64,000 nt of DNA from an uncultured Oscillospiraceae bacterium. Lineage in GTDB: Bacteria; Bacillota; Clostridia; Oscillospirales; Ruminococcaceae. Of the stretch, positions 40,902-49,057 are shown in pieces. The notes below the pieces were generated by a model. That model saw nothing but the letters and a program-made list of their open reading frames with translations. It was not told the origin of the DNA and did no database searches. The stretch is taken from assembly GCA_900542145.1 (NCBI GenBank), contig UQMF01000001.1:62001-126000 (forward strand), given 5' to 3'. The position numbers and the translations under genes are program-made. Within the stretch, counting starts at the first letter, position 1. Each line of letters starts with the position of its first letter.

Positions 40902-42350
40902 ATGGATATAACCCGCGCAAAGATCCGTGACCTGCGAAAGGCACTGGACAGTAAGGAGATCAGCGCCGCAGAACTTTGCGGCGAATACTTCAAGAAGATA
41001 GAAGCCGGCGACGGCAAGGTACAGTCCTACATCACCGTGACCAGGGACAAGGCTATGGAGATGGCGGCAAACGCCCAGAAGCGTATTGACGCCGGCGAAT
41101 CCGCCCCCCTCACCGGAATCCCCCTCGCGATAAAGGACAACATCTGCACCGATGGCATCAAGACCACCTGTGCAAGCAGAATGCTGGAGAATTTCATTCC
41201 CCCGTACAATGCCACAGTAATTGAGAAGCTGAACGCCGAGGGCTATGTTCTGCTCGGCAAGACCAGCATGGACGAATTCGCGATGGGCGGCTCCACACAG
41301 ACATCCGCGTTCGCCAAGACCAAGAACCCCTACGACCTCGAGAGAGTTCCCGGCGGTTCCTCCGGCGGAAGCGCGGCGGCGGTTTCCGCTTCCTTCGCTC
41401 CGGCGGCTCTCGGAAGCGACACCGGCGGCTCCATCAGACAGCCTGCTTCCTTCTGCGGCGTGACCGGAATCAAGCCGACCTACGGCAGAGTGTCCCGTTA
41501 TGGTCTGGTGGCTTTCGCAAGCTCCCTCGACCAGATAGGCCCGATAGCTTCCGACGCCCGGGACTGCGCCATCATGCTCAACGCCATCTGCGCGCACGAC
41601 CCCCACGACGCCACCAGCTCCAGACAGCCCGTTCCGGATTTTACCGAAAAGCTTGGTCAGTCCGTCAGCGGAATGAAGATCGCGATGCCCAAGGAGTTCT
41701 ACTCCGACGACATTGACGATGATGTAAAGGCTTCCGTAATGGCTGCCGCAAAGACTCTGGAATCCCAGGGCGCGAAGCTCGTTGAGTGCTCCATTCCCGG
41801 ACTGAAGTACGCTATCCCTGCGTACTACCTCATCGCCTGCGCGGAGGCGGCTTCCAACCTGTCCAGGTTCGACGGGATCAAGTACGGATTCCGCGGAGAG
41901 GGACGCACCTTCGAGGAACTTATCCGCGACAGCCGCAGCAAGGGCTTCGGCGAGGAAGTCAAGCGCCGTATCCTGCTGGGTAACTACGCACTTTCCTCCG
42001 GATACTACGACGCTTACTACAAGAAGGCGCTCGCCCTCAAGCAGGAGATCATCAAGGAATACAACGACGTGTTCGATATCGCGGACGTGATCCTGACCCC
42101 GACTGCACCCACACCCGCGTATAAAATCGGTGCGCAGGACAACGACCCGGTCAAGATGTACCTCGCGGATATCTGCACGGTCACAGTAAATATCGCGTCC
42201 CTGCCGGGAATCTCCACCACCTGCGGCTACACTGCGGACGGACTCCCGATAGGTATGTCCGTTATCGGCAGACGCTTTGACGAGCAGACTATTTTACAGT
42301 GCGCCGACGCATTCGAACAGACATTCGCGCCGTCCGCACCGAAGCTTTAA
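40902..42350 (+). CDS. gatA: Asp-tRNA(Asn)/Glu-tRNA(Gln) amidotransferase subunit A
   Basis: 482 aa. Amidase-signature glutaminase that releases ammonia for transamidation. Ser-cisSer-Lys triad: the Lys in GIPLAIKDNI near residue 75, and Ser residues in VPGGSSGGSAAAV and ALGSDTGGSIRQPASFCG near 150-178. GGAGGTAATAT precedes the ATG. Presence of the complex implies that Gln-tRNA and/or Asn-tRNA is made indirectly. Confidence 0.97.
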   Translation: MDITRAKIRDLRKALDSKEISAAELCGEYFKKIEAGDGKVQSYITVTRDKAMEMAANAQKRIDAGESAPLTGIPLAIKDNICTDGIKTTCASRMLENFIPPYNATVIEKLNAEGYVLLGKTSMDEFAMGGSTQTSAFAKTKNPYDLERVPGGSSGGSAAAVSASFAPAALGSDTGGSIRQPASFCGVTGIKPTYGRVSRYGLVAFASSLDQIGPIASDARDCAIMLNAICAHDPHDATSSRQPVPDFTEKLGQSVSGMKIAMPKEFYSDDIDDDVKASVMAAAKTLESQGAKLVECSIPGLKYAIPAYYLIACAEAASNLSRFDGIKYGFRGEGRTFEELIRDSRSKGFGEEVKRRILLGNYALSSGYYDAYYKKALALKQEIIKEYNDVFDIADVILTPTAPTPAYKIGAQDNDPVKMYLADICTVTVNIASLPGISTTCGYTADGLPIGMSVIGRRFDEQTILQCADAFEQTFAPSAPKL

Positions 42351-42362
42351 GGAGGTAATGGC

Positions 42363-43796
42363 ATGAGCTCATATATTCCTACGATAGGACTTGAAACACA
42401 CGCGGAGCTTTCCACCAACTCCAAGGTATTCTGCACCTGCTCCGCGGAATTCGGCGGCACGCCGAACTCCAGATGCTGCCCCGTGTGCAGCGGACTTCCC
42501 GGAACACTCCCCGTGCTGAACAGGAAGGCTGTTGAGTACATCATCAAGGCAGGATATGTCATGAACTGCGACATATCACGCTTTACCAAATGGGACAGAA
42601 AGAACTACTTCTACCCCGACCTGCCGAAAGCATATCAGATTTCCCAGATGCCGCGCCCGGTGTGCCTTTCCGGTAACGTAAAGATAAACGTCGGCGGCAA
42701 GGAGAAGGATATCCGCATCAACCGTATTCACCTTGAGGAGGACGCCGGCAAGCTGGTTCACGACGAAGTGAATCGTATCTCCCTCGCGGACTACAACCGC
42801 TGCGGCGTTCCGCTTATCGAGATAGTTACCGAGCCGGATTTCCACAGCGCTGAGGAAGTTGTGGCATACCTCGAAAAGATAATGCTGCTCCTTCAGTACG
42901 CCGGAATCTGCGACTGCAAGATGGAGCAGGGCTCTATCCGCTGCGACGTCAACATCTCCATCGCACCGAAGGGCAGCAACGAACTCGGCACCAGAACCGA
43001 GCTGAAGAACCTGAACTCCCTCAAGGCGATCGCAAAGGCTATTGAAGTCGAGATCGAGCGCCAGGAGGAACTCCTGGACAACGGCGAAAAGGTAATTCAG
43101 CAGACGCGCCGCTTCAACGAAGCTCTCGGCGAAACCACCGCGATGAGAAGCAAGGAGGACGCCCACGATTACCGCTACTTCCCCGACCCGGATATCCCTC
43201 CGATAATCTTCACCGAGGAGGAGCTCGAGGAGATCCGCAACTCCATTCCGGAGCTGCCGGAGCAGAGAGTTGCGCGCTATGTCGAGCAGTACGGCATCAA
43301 GAAGCCGGACGCTGACCTCATCGTTTCCGACAAGAAGATATGCGACTTCTTCGACGTTGCTATCCAGGAATACGACAATCCCAAGGCGGTCGCAAACTAC
43401 ATCACCGGCGAGCTTCTCCGCAGAAAGAACCTCGGCGAGGTGGACATGGACGACCTGAAATTCACCGGCAGGGAGTTCGCACAGCTTGTTGAACTGCTCC
43501 AGACCGACAAGGTTTCGCAGTCCAACGCCAAGGCGATACTCGGCGAGATGATCGAGAACGGCGGTACTCCGAAGTCCATCGCGGACGCAAAGGATCTCTG
43601 GATCAAGGAGGACAGCGACTTGCTGGCAAAGACCGTTGACGAGATCATCGCGAACAATCCGAAGGCTGCCGAGCAGTACCGCAGCGGCGACCAGAAGGTA
43701 TTCGGATTCTTCATGGGACAGGCTAACAAGGCTCTCAAGGGTCAGGCTTCCCCGAAGGCTATCCAGGAATACATCAAGAAGAAACTTTCAGAATAA
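42363..43796 (+). CDS. gatB: Asp-tRNA(Asn)/Glu-tRNA(Gln) amidotransferase subunit B
   Basis: 477 aa. Kinase-like subunit that activates misacylated tRNA. Seen: IGLETHAELSTNSKVFC, GLPGTLPVLNRKAVE, KNYFYPDLPKAYQISQM, IRINRIHLEEDAGKL, RCGVPLIEIVTEPD, and the C-terminal YqeY/tail domain ending IQEYIKKKLSE. GGAGGTAATGGC precedes the ATG. Last gene of the operon; followed by a duplicated terminator. Confidence 0.97.
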   Translation: MSSYIPTIGLETHAELSTNSKVFCTCSAEFGGTPNSRCCPVCSGLPGTLPVLNRKAVEYIIKAGYVMNCDISRFTKWDRKNYFYPDLPKAYQISQMPRPVCLSGNVKINVGGKEKDIRINRIHLEEDAGKLVHDEVNRISLADYNRCGVPLIEIVTEPDFHSAEEVVAYLEKIMLLLQYAGICDCKMEQGSIRCDVNISIAPKGSNELGTRTELKNLNSLKAIAKAIEVEIERQEELLDNGEKVIQQTRRFNEALGETTAMRSKEDAHDYRYFPDPDIPPIIFTEEELEEIRNSIPELPEQRVARYVEQYGIKKPDADLIVSDKKICDFFDVAIQEYDNPKAVANYITGELLRRKNLGEVDMDDLKFTGREFAQLVELLQTDKVSQSNAKAILGEMIENGGTPKSIADAKDLWIKEDSDLLAKTVDEIIANNPKAAEQYRSGDQKVFGFFMGQANKALKGQASPKAIQEYIKKKLSE

Positions 43797-43800
43797 TAAT

Positions 43801-44041
43801 CAGGGCGGATTTAAAAATCCGCCCTTGAGACCGTCGAAAAAGTCACTAAAGTGACTTTTCCGCCGAACATCCGCCCTGCGCGCACGGTTTGTCGGCTATG
43901 CCGACAAACCGCACACTTGTGCGGATAGAAGTATTTTTTGACCCGGCAAAGCTGGGTCAAAAAAATGATTTCAAATGCCCGCTTCGCGGGCAAAATTTAC
44001 TTTTTCGACAGACTGCAGGGCGGATTTAAAAATCCGCCCTT
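43801..44041. repeat. Multi-hairpin repeat element flanked by two copies of the gatB terminator
   Basis: Direct repeats of 26 bases (43801-43826 and 44016-44041), each a perfect 11-bp hairpin AGGGCGGATTT / AAATCCGCCCT, bound ~190 bases that contain an 11-bp inverted pair GTCGAAAAAGT (43833-43843) / ACTTTTTCGAC (43999-44009) and four internal perfect hairpins: AAAAGTCACT/AGTGACTTTT, CGGTTTGTCGGC/GCCGACAAACCG, TTTTTTGACCC/GGGTCAAAAAA and TGCCCGC/GCGGGCA. No ORF. This looks like a MITE-like or other non-coding mobile element that duplicated its target. Confidence 0.65.
43802..43825 (+). terminator. gatB terminator, copy 1
   Basis: 11-bp stem AGGGCGGATTT / AAATCCGCCCT with a 2-base loop; here the T-tract is only TTG. 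Confidence 0.6.
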
Positions 44042-44043
44042 TT
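44017..44043 (+). terminator. gatB terminator, copy 2
   Basis: Identical stem to copy 1, followed by TTTTAG; this is probably the ancestral right-hand copy with its T-tract. Confidence 0.65.
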
Positions 44044-44054
44044 AGAATGTATAA

Positions 44055-44082
44055 AAGCAGGCGCCGATTTAAGCGCCTGCTT
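44055..44082 (-). terminator. Terminator after the SGNH hydrolase gene
   Basis: 10-bp stem AAGCAGGCGC / GCGCCTGCTT with an 8-base loop; continues TTTTAT on the minus strand. Confidence 0.75.
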
Positions 44083-44087
44083 ATTTA

Positions 44088-45284
44088 TTATTCAACCGGA
44101 ATTTCGATAGGTGTTTCAACTGACGTATCGGTATCCGGTGCCGTCCCGTCAACAGTCCGCTCGTCCGGCTCTATCTCCACCGGCTGCGTTTCCGTAGGCT
44201 CGGTGGTGGTTTTGGTCGTCTTTGTGGTCTTCGCAGGCTTGGTGGTTTTCGCCGGCTTTGTCGTCTTGGCAGGCTTGGAAGTCTGCGGCTTGGAGGTTTC
44301 CTCCGGCTCTTCCGCCGTTGTTGCGGAGCTGGTAGCTTCTGGCTCAGCCTCGTAAGTCGGCATGGGCTTCGCTCCGTCCGTGGGCTTGGTACCGTCCCAC
44401 AATCCTGCCTCCATCAGGGCGCGGTGCATTTCCCACAGCGCTATGTAGTAGCAGTACGGACCCAGGTGCACTCCGTCTCCTGAATGCAGGCAGGTGCGCA
44501 GCTTACCCTCGTCATTCTTGAGATACTGCCCGAAATCCACAAAGTGGACTCTCTCCGGGAACTCCTTCTCGATGAACCTGCGCATGTAGTCGTTGAAGCT
44601 GTCGATAACGCTGTTGGCGCAGAATTTACTGCACACCGGGGTTATCGCTGCCACGAATACGTCCGCGTCGCTGCCGTCCAGCGTCGCCTGAATGACCTTG
44701 CGGTAGTTCTCGCAGTAGGTATCCTCATACACCATGTTGACGTCGTTCATGCCCATGGAAAGCAGAACGTACCGCGGCTTTGAGGTACTCAGCACCTGAT
44801 CGTAGGTCTGGTCCTCCTTCCCACGGAACTTGAACGTGTAATCAAAGAAGCTGCGCGAGCCGAGGTTTCCCTTCGCGGCAACGTGCTCCCGGGGGACTAT
44901 GCCGTATTCCGCAAATCCGCTGCATATGCTGTCCCCTACAAACAGGGAGTAATCCACGAAGCTAAGCTCTTCCTCGCTGAGGTCGAACTGCTCGTGCACC
45001 TCGCTGTAGAAGATGTCGAAATCACTGTCGGCGTCCGGCGTGGTGGTCACCTCCGCCGTAGGCACCTGCACGCTTGAGGTAGTGGCTTCCCCGGAAGTGC
45101 TGTCCGGCTTCTCCGCCTGCGGCACCTGGGATTCAACATCGCCGGTGGCAGTGGTGACGGAAGTACTTCCTGCGCTGACGAGATCCTCCATGCTTGCGCT
45201 GACCTCCGGTCTGCTCTCAGTGGAGGAGCAGCCGCTCAGCATAACACATGCGACGAGTGCAGCGCTGTATATTCTGTATTTCAT
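44088..45284 (-). CDS. SGNH/GDSL-family lipoprotein hydrolase
   Basis: 398 aa. A lipoprotein: KYRIYSAALVACVMLSGC gives a lipobox at residues ~15-19. A Ser/Thr-rich linker to ~90 is followed by an SGNH esterase fold: GDS in VGDSICSGFAEYG near residue 116 (block I), GMNDVN near 176 (block III, Asn) and DGVHLGPYC near 268 (block V, Asp/His). The tail is a Lys/Thr/Pro/Ala repeat (TKPAKTTKPAKTTK) that may span the wall. The likely role is O-deacetylation of wall polymer or dietary glycan. ATG at 45284 has AGAAGGA upstream at a long spacing. Confidence 0.82.
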   Translation of the reverse strand: MKYRIYSAALVACVMLSGCSSTESRPEVSASMEDLVSAGSTSVTTATGDVESQVPQAEKPDSTSGEATTSSVQVPTAEVTTTPDADSDFDIFYSEVHEQFDLSEEELSFVDYSLFVGDSICSGFAEYGIVPREHVAAKGNLGSRSFFDYTFKFRGKEDQTYDQVLSTSKPRYVLLSMGMNDVNMVYEDTYCENYRKVIQATLDGSDADVFVAAITPVCSKFCANSVIDSFNDYMRRFIEKEFPERVHFVDFGQYLKNDEGKLRTCLHSGDGVHLGPYCYYIALWEMHRALMEAGLWDGTKPTDGAKPMPTYEAEPEATSSATTAEEPEETSKPQTSKPAKTTKPAKTTKPAKTTKTTKTTTEPTETQPVEIEPDERTVDGTAPDTDTSVETPIEIPVE

Positions 45285-45375
45285 TATATATATCAAATCC
45301 TTCTGGACGGAATATCATTGTATGGGCTGCCAGGCGCGCCAAAAAACGGCACATTGGAAAATTTTTCGCAGCCAT

Positions 45376-45413
45376 TAAACAAACAGACGCCCGATATTAC
45401 AAACACGGGCGTC
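45376..45413 (-). terminator. Terminator after the SCP2-domain gene
   Basis: 8-bp stem GACGCCCG / CGGGCGTC with a 12-base loop, then TGTTTGTTT on the minus strand. Confidence 0.65.
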
Positions 45414-45432
45414 CGTATATTTCGATAGAAAA

Positions 45433-45972
45433 TTACTTCTTGCCGTGCTTCTTTGCCGCGGGCTTAGCCTTGGGGGCAGGAGCAGTAGTCTTGACCTCGG
45501 GCTTCTTCTCGGCAGCAGGAGCAGCCTTGACTTCGGGCTTTACCTCAACCTTCTTCTCAGCGGCAGGAGCAGCCTTGACCTCGGTCTTTGCTTCAGCCTT
45601 GGGAGCGGCAGCCGGCTTCTTTTCAACGGGCTTCTTCTCAGCCTTCTTTGCAGGAACCAGCGGCTCAAGTGCCATGAACTTAGCGATATCGCCCTCTACC
45701 TTAACGATACCTTCCTCGACAGCCTTGGCGAAAGCAATCTCGCCGGCAAACAGCTTGTCGATGTTCTCAGCGGAGCCGGTAACGTTCACCTGGAGGTCGT
45801 CATAATGATAAGGAGCAACAGTAAGTACGCCGTCCTTTACCTCAACGTAAACATCTCCGTCCTCTTCGAGGATAGTGAAATTGGCAACAACAAGATCCTC
45901 ATACTTCTTTGCCTTTGCCTTGCTGCCCTTGAGATAGCCATTGATCTTTTCAGCGAGTTCTGTATTAGTCAT
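45433..45972 (-). CDS. SCP2 sterol-transfer-like domain protein with Lys/Ala/Pro-rich tail
   Basis: 179 aa. Residues ~1-108 match the SCP2 pattern: ANFTILEEDGDVYVEVKDGVL, then VNVTGSAENIDKLFAGEIAF and KAVEEGIVKVEGDIAKFMAL. SCP2 domains form a hydrophobic lipid-binding cup. Residues ~112-179 are a low-complexity KKPVEKKPAAAPKAE-like tail with KxEVKAAPAAEKK repeats, basic and disordered. ATG at 45972 with GGAGG upstream; own promoter and terminator. Lipid carrier or membrane-tethering role is inference; a histone-H1-like nucleic-acid contact by the tail is another option. Confidence 0.75.
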   Translation of the reverse strand: MTNTELAEKINGYLKGSKAKAKKYEDLVVANFTILEEDGDVYVEVKDGVLTVAPYHYDDLQVNVTGSAENIDKLFAGEIAFAKAVEEGIVKVEGDIAKFMALEPLVPAKKAEKKPVEKKPAAAPKAEAKTEVKAAPAAEKKVEVKPEVKAAPAAEKKPEVKTTAPAPKAKPAAKKHGKK

Positions 45973-46078
45973 GATAGAAACCTCCTGTGGTAAGCACCGG
46001 TAAGTCCGGATACATTTGCAGAGCAACTCCGCACTTTATTCAACAGCGTAAAGCCGCTGTCTATTTCTTCTCTATGTA

Positions 46079-46107
46079 AGTATATCATATCCCATGCGGT
46101 ATTGCAA
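46079..46107 (-). promoter_or_regulatory. Promoter of the SCP2-domain gene
   Basis: Minus strand TTGCAA (46107-46102), 17-base spacer, TATACT (46084-46079); the leader holds an ACAGCG / CGCTGT hairpin. Confidence 0.65.
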
Positions 46108-46183
46108 TAGGCATTTTCTATAAATTTACATGGAAAAGAGAGATATTTTCAGCGGAAAAATATAAATCTGCACAACAGCGGTA

Positions 46184-47191
46184 TCAATCCTTCTGGGGGA
46201 TCTCCTTGCCGTCATAGTCCACGAAATACCGCTTGGGACGGGTCAGTTCTTCGGGCATCTTGGAGGGAGCATTCATCAGGCTCTCGCGGACAACATCGCC
46301 GAATTCTGGCTTGGCGAGATAGTACACATAGCTCTCGACAACGTTTTTCTTGTCCAGCACGCGACCCTCGATCTTAAAGTTGTCGAAGCCCATCGCAAGG
46401 TACTTGTCGAACAGCTGATCGTTGGTGATGAAGGTCTTATACTGAACGACCTCGTTGAAATCCATGCTCGGATTCTTGCAGTTGAATTCTATCGCTTCCT
46501 GCATGGGATTCTCCGGCTGCTTCAATCCGCGGTTGAAAGACGAAAGCAGGTTAGCCTGCTGCTCACTCGCCCTGCGCTGACATCTGCCGAGTACTCTGTA
46601 GTGCTCTCCGCGGCGCTGGCAGTGGGGTACGCAGTAAGGGTTGATGAGTATCTCGCAGCGCTTTCTAAGTTCCATAGGGATCTTGTCGAGCTTCTCGAAA
46701 TCGTTGTTCCAGTTGTAATCCAGGACGACAAGCTTGTAATCCTTCTCGAACTCCTTCATCAGCAGGTCGTAGTCCTCGATCTGTTTAACTGTGGAAGAGG
46801 TAAGCGGATACGCAGGGTACTTCTCGCGGATATATTCCTCAAGGAAAGGAGCGTTGATGATTATTTCGTTCAGACCGTTGTTCGCCAGCCTGCAAAGCAT
46901 GTTGCAGAAATGATCCTTAAGATCAGCTTCAGTAAGTGTGGGATTTGTAAAAGTATATCTGATAGGCACGCCGCGCTTGTTGAATTCGCTGATGGTCCAC
47001 TTGATAACATCTCTTGATGTACTGCCGACGATAACACGTCCGCCGTTCCAGAGAGCCGGTGCAAAACATCCATAGGCGGACACTATCTCCACATCGCGGA
47101 AATACTCCGGGTGTTCTTTCATCAGGTCAAGCAGGTTCAGGTTAAGGTCGCAGTGCTTCCAGAAATCCGGAATATGAAATTTAGCTGTCAT
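46184..47191 (-). CDS. U32-peptidase-like TIM-barrel protein
   Basis: 335 aa. No family name is certain, but several blocks recall the U32 group: INPYCVPHCQRRGEHYR with its Cys/His cluster, NAPFLEEYIREKYP, and FKIEGRVLDKKNVVESYVYYL near residue 275. Classical U32 proteins (e.g. UbiU, RlhA, YhbU) use such Cys residues for an iron-sulphur cluster. GAGGAGC precedes the ATG and there is a consensus promoter, so the gene stands alone. Hydroxylase or protease activity cannot be read from this sequence. Confidence 0.6.
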   Translation of the reverse strand: MTAKFHIPDFWKHCDLNLNLLDLMKEHPEYFRDVEIVSAYGCFAPALWNGGRVIVGSTSRDVIKWTISEFNKRGVPIRYTFTNPTLTEADLKDHFCNMLCRLANNGLNEIIINAPFLEEYIREKYPAYPLTSSTVKQIEDYDLLMKEFEKDYKLVVLDYNWNNDFEKLDKIPMELRKRCEILINPYCVPHCQRRGEHYRVLGRCQRRASEQQANLLSSFNRGLKQPENPMQEAIEFNCKNPSMDFNEVVQYKTFITNDQLFDKYLAMGFDNFKIEGRVLDKKNVVESYVYYLAKPEFGDVVRESLMNAPSKMPEELTRPKRYFVDYDGKEIPQKD

Positions 47192-47231
47192 TTCAATAAG
47201 CTCCTCTGTTTTATTAGGGAATACTACTTTA

Positions 47232-47260
47232 ATTATATATCAAACGTTCCCTGTTGTCAA
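47232..47260 (-). promoter_or_regulatory. Promoter of the U32-like gene
   Basis: Minus strand TTGACA (47260-47255), 17-base spacer, TATAAT (47237-47232): full consensus. Confidence 0.8.
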
Positions 47261-47350
47261 GACATTTCGCGACAAATAACGCGGTGGAGCGTGAATATTC
47301 CGCCGGCTGGAAGGAATAATACCCACAAAAAGACAAAGCGAGGTAACAAG

Positions 47351-48028
47351 ATGGCAGTTGTACTGATAAGAGCCTGCATACTCTATGTGATAATCACGTT
47401 TTCCCTGCGGCTGATGGGAAAGCGCCAGCTGGGGGAGCTCCAGCCCTCGGAGCTGGTGGTGACGATACTGATATCAAACATCGCATCCGTACCGGTCGAG
47501 GATTCCTCCATGCCCATGCTGATGGGCGTTGTGCCGATCATCACGCTGGTATGCCTGGACGTGATAATGTCGGCAGTCATGCTGAAATATCCGAAATTCC
47601 GGCGGCTGATGATAGGCAGCCCCCGGGTGATCATGTCCGAGGGCGTGATAATGCAGAAGGAGATGAAGCGCCTGCGCTACACCGTTGACGACCTGGTGGA
47701 AGCAATGCACGAAGAGCAGATTTTCGACATAACCCAGGTATACTACGCGATCGTGGAAACCACAGGCAAGATACACTTTCTAAAAAAGAAGGACTATCAG
47801 TCGGCGGAAAAGGCGGACATAGCCTGCGGCGGCTCCTCGGACGATCCGCCTGCGGTCATAATCCGCGACGGGAGGGAGGACCCCGAACAGATGAAGTTCA
47901 TGGGGCTGGGCATGGGCTGGCTGCACGAGCAGCTGCGGCAGCAGCAGCTGTCCATCAGCGACGTATTCCTCATGACCGCCGACAGGAACGGTCAGAACAC
48001 AATAATCCGCCGGCAGAGGGGGCTGTAA
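47351..48028 (+). CDS. DUF421 membrane protein (YetF family)
   Basis: 225 aa. Three N-terminal membrane segments (ILYVIITFSLRLMGKRQLGEL, PSELVVTILISNIASVPVE, VVPIITLVCLDVIMSAVML), then a cytoplasmic YetF domain (GSPRVIMSEGVIMQKEMKRLRYTVDDLVEAMHEEQIFDITQV). B. subtilis YetF/YrbG relatives are linked to spore germination and membrane stress. ATG 47351 has GAGGTAAC upstream. The next gene starts immediately at its stop. Confidence 0.9.
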   Translation: MAVVLIRACILYVIITFSLRLMGKRQLGELQPSELVVTILISNIASVPVEDSSMPMLMGVVPIITLVCLDVIMSAVMLKYPKFRRLMIGSPRVIMSEGVIMQKEMKRLRYTVDDLVEAMHEEQIFDITQVYYAIVETTGKIHFLKKKDYQSAEKADIACGGSSDDPPAVIIRDGREDPEQMKFMGLGMGWLHEQLRQQQLSISDVFLMTADRNGQNTIIRRQRGL

Positions 48029-48406
48029 ATGAACAGGTTTATCGTTAGCGTCGTCCTGCTGACTTCCATGGCGGCAGGGTGCTTTTATTCCGTCTGGCTC
48101 ACCGCGCAGCACACTGATCGGCTCTCCGGACTCATAGACATGGTGGAGCAGTATCATACCGACAGTGACGACGAAAATGCGCTGAAATACGCTCAGGAAC
48201 TGAAATCCTCCTGGGACCAGATACTCCACTACAGCATACTCATCAACGACCTGGGGCACGCAATGGAGATAACCTCCTGCATTGCGGAGATAACGTCCTT
48301 CGCCGAGGAGGGCGACGATGAGCTTTACGCCGCCTGCGACCGCGCCCAGGCGCAGCTGGAACTTTTCCGGCAGATGCAGACCCCCACACTGTGGAAGATA
48401 CTGTAA
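48029..48406 (+). CDS. DUF4363 protein
   Basis: 125 aa. An N-terminal membrane anchor (FIVSVVLLTSMAAGCFYSVW) followed by a helical extracytoplasmic domain (TDRLSGLIDMVEQYH; LKSSWDQILHYSILIND; QAQLELFRQMQTPTLWKIL). DUF4363 genes typically follow yetF-like genes in Clostridia, as here, where the ATG abuts the upstream TAA. Function unknown, probably a partner of the YetF protein. Confidence 0.85.
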   Translation: MNRFIVSVVLLTSMAAGCFYSVWLTAQHTDRLSGLIDMVEQYHTDSDDENALKYAQELKSSWDQILHYSILINDLGHAMEITSCIAEITSFAEEGDDELYAACDRAQAQLELFRQMQTPTLWKIL

Positions 48407-48922
48407 CTACCCCAGTTCATAAAGACACTCGTCCCGCTCCTCGTCAGAGGAGCGGTTCTTTCTGCCGTGGGATATCTCGCGCAAGGACATTCCCAGCTTC
48501 TCCATTACCCGGCGCGAAGCCGTATTCTCGCTGTCGCAGTGAGCGATAAATCGGCTCGGTCCGCTGACGCGGCAGTATTCCATCAGCCCCCGGGCTGCCT
48601 CCGCCGCGTAGCCCTTCCCGTGGAATTCCCGGGAGAGTATCCAGCCCAGCTCCCAGACTGTGCCGTTTTCCTCCAGGCAGACGCTCACCGAACCGATGTG
48701 CCGCTCCCCAAGCATTATCGCCATCTCCAGGAACTGCGGCTGCGGCTTTGCCGCCTCCGATTCGCAGCGGCGCAGGTAGCGCTCCGTTTCTGCGATGTCC
48801 TCTACCGGGAGGAATACCATCAGCCGGGTCAGCTCCGGGTCCGCGGCATACTTATGCGTGGAATTAAGGTGCTTCATTCCCAGCGGCTCAAGCGTGAGCC
48901 GCGGCGTTCTTATCAGTATCAT
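48407..48922 (-). CDS. GNAT acetyltransferase (RimJ/RimL type)
   Basis: 171 aa. Acetyl-CoA-dependent N-acetyltransferase: RTPRLTLEPLGMKHLN start, ELGWILSREFHGKGYAAEAARGLMEY with the Q/RxxGxG/A-type acetyl-CoA loop, and HCDSENTASRRVMEKLGM near the end. Start ATG at 48922 with GGAGGTACG upstream. Its stop abuts the DUF4363 stop on the other strand with no terminator between. Substrate not readable (ribosomal protein or small molecule). Confidence 0.88.
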   Translation of the reverse strand: MILIRTPRLTLEPLGMKHLNSTHKYAADPELTRLMVFLPVEDIAETERYLRRCESEAAKPQPQFLEMAIMLGERHIGSVSVCLEENGTVWELGWILSREFHGKGYAAEAARGLMEYCRVSGPSRFIAHCDSENTASRRVMEKLGMSLREISHGRKNRSSDEERDECLYELG

Positions 48923-48955
48923 TGTCGTACCTCCGGATATCATTCAGTATACTCC

Positions 48956-48984
48956 ATTATAGCCCCCTCGCCGGAAATTGTCAA
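48956..48984 (-). promoter_or_regulatory. Promoter of the GNAT gene
   Basis: Minus strand TTGACA (48984-48979), 17-base spacer, TATAAT (48961-48956): full consensus. Confidence 0.75.
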
Positions 48985-48996
48985 CCTGCCGCATAC

Positions 48997-49025
48997 TTGA
49001 CAACCAGAGGCAAAAGTACTATAAT
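48997..49025 (+). promoter_or_regulatory. Promoter of malQ
   Basis: TTGACA (48997-49002), 17-base spacer, TATAAT (49020-49025): full consensus, back to back with the GNAT promoter 12 bases away. Confidence 0.8.
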
Positions 49026-49057
49026 TATTGTATCTTTTATCAAAGGAGGATATCACC

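Noticed and set aside
43801..44041. CRISPR array
   Set aside because: The repeats are hairpins of different sequence with only one duplicated 26-mer; no regular spacer pattern.
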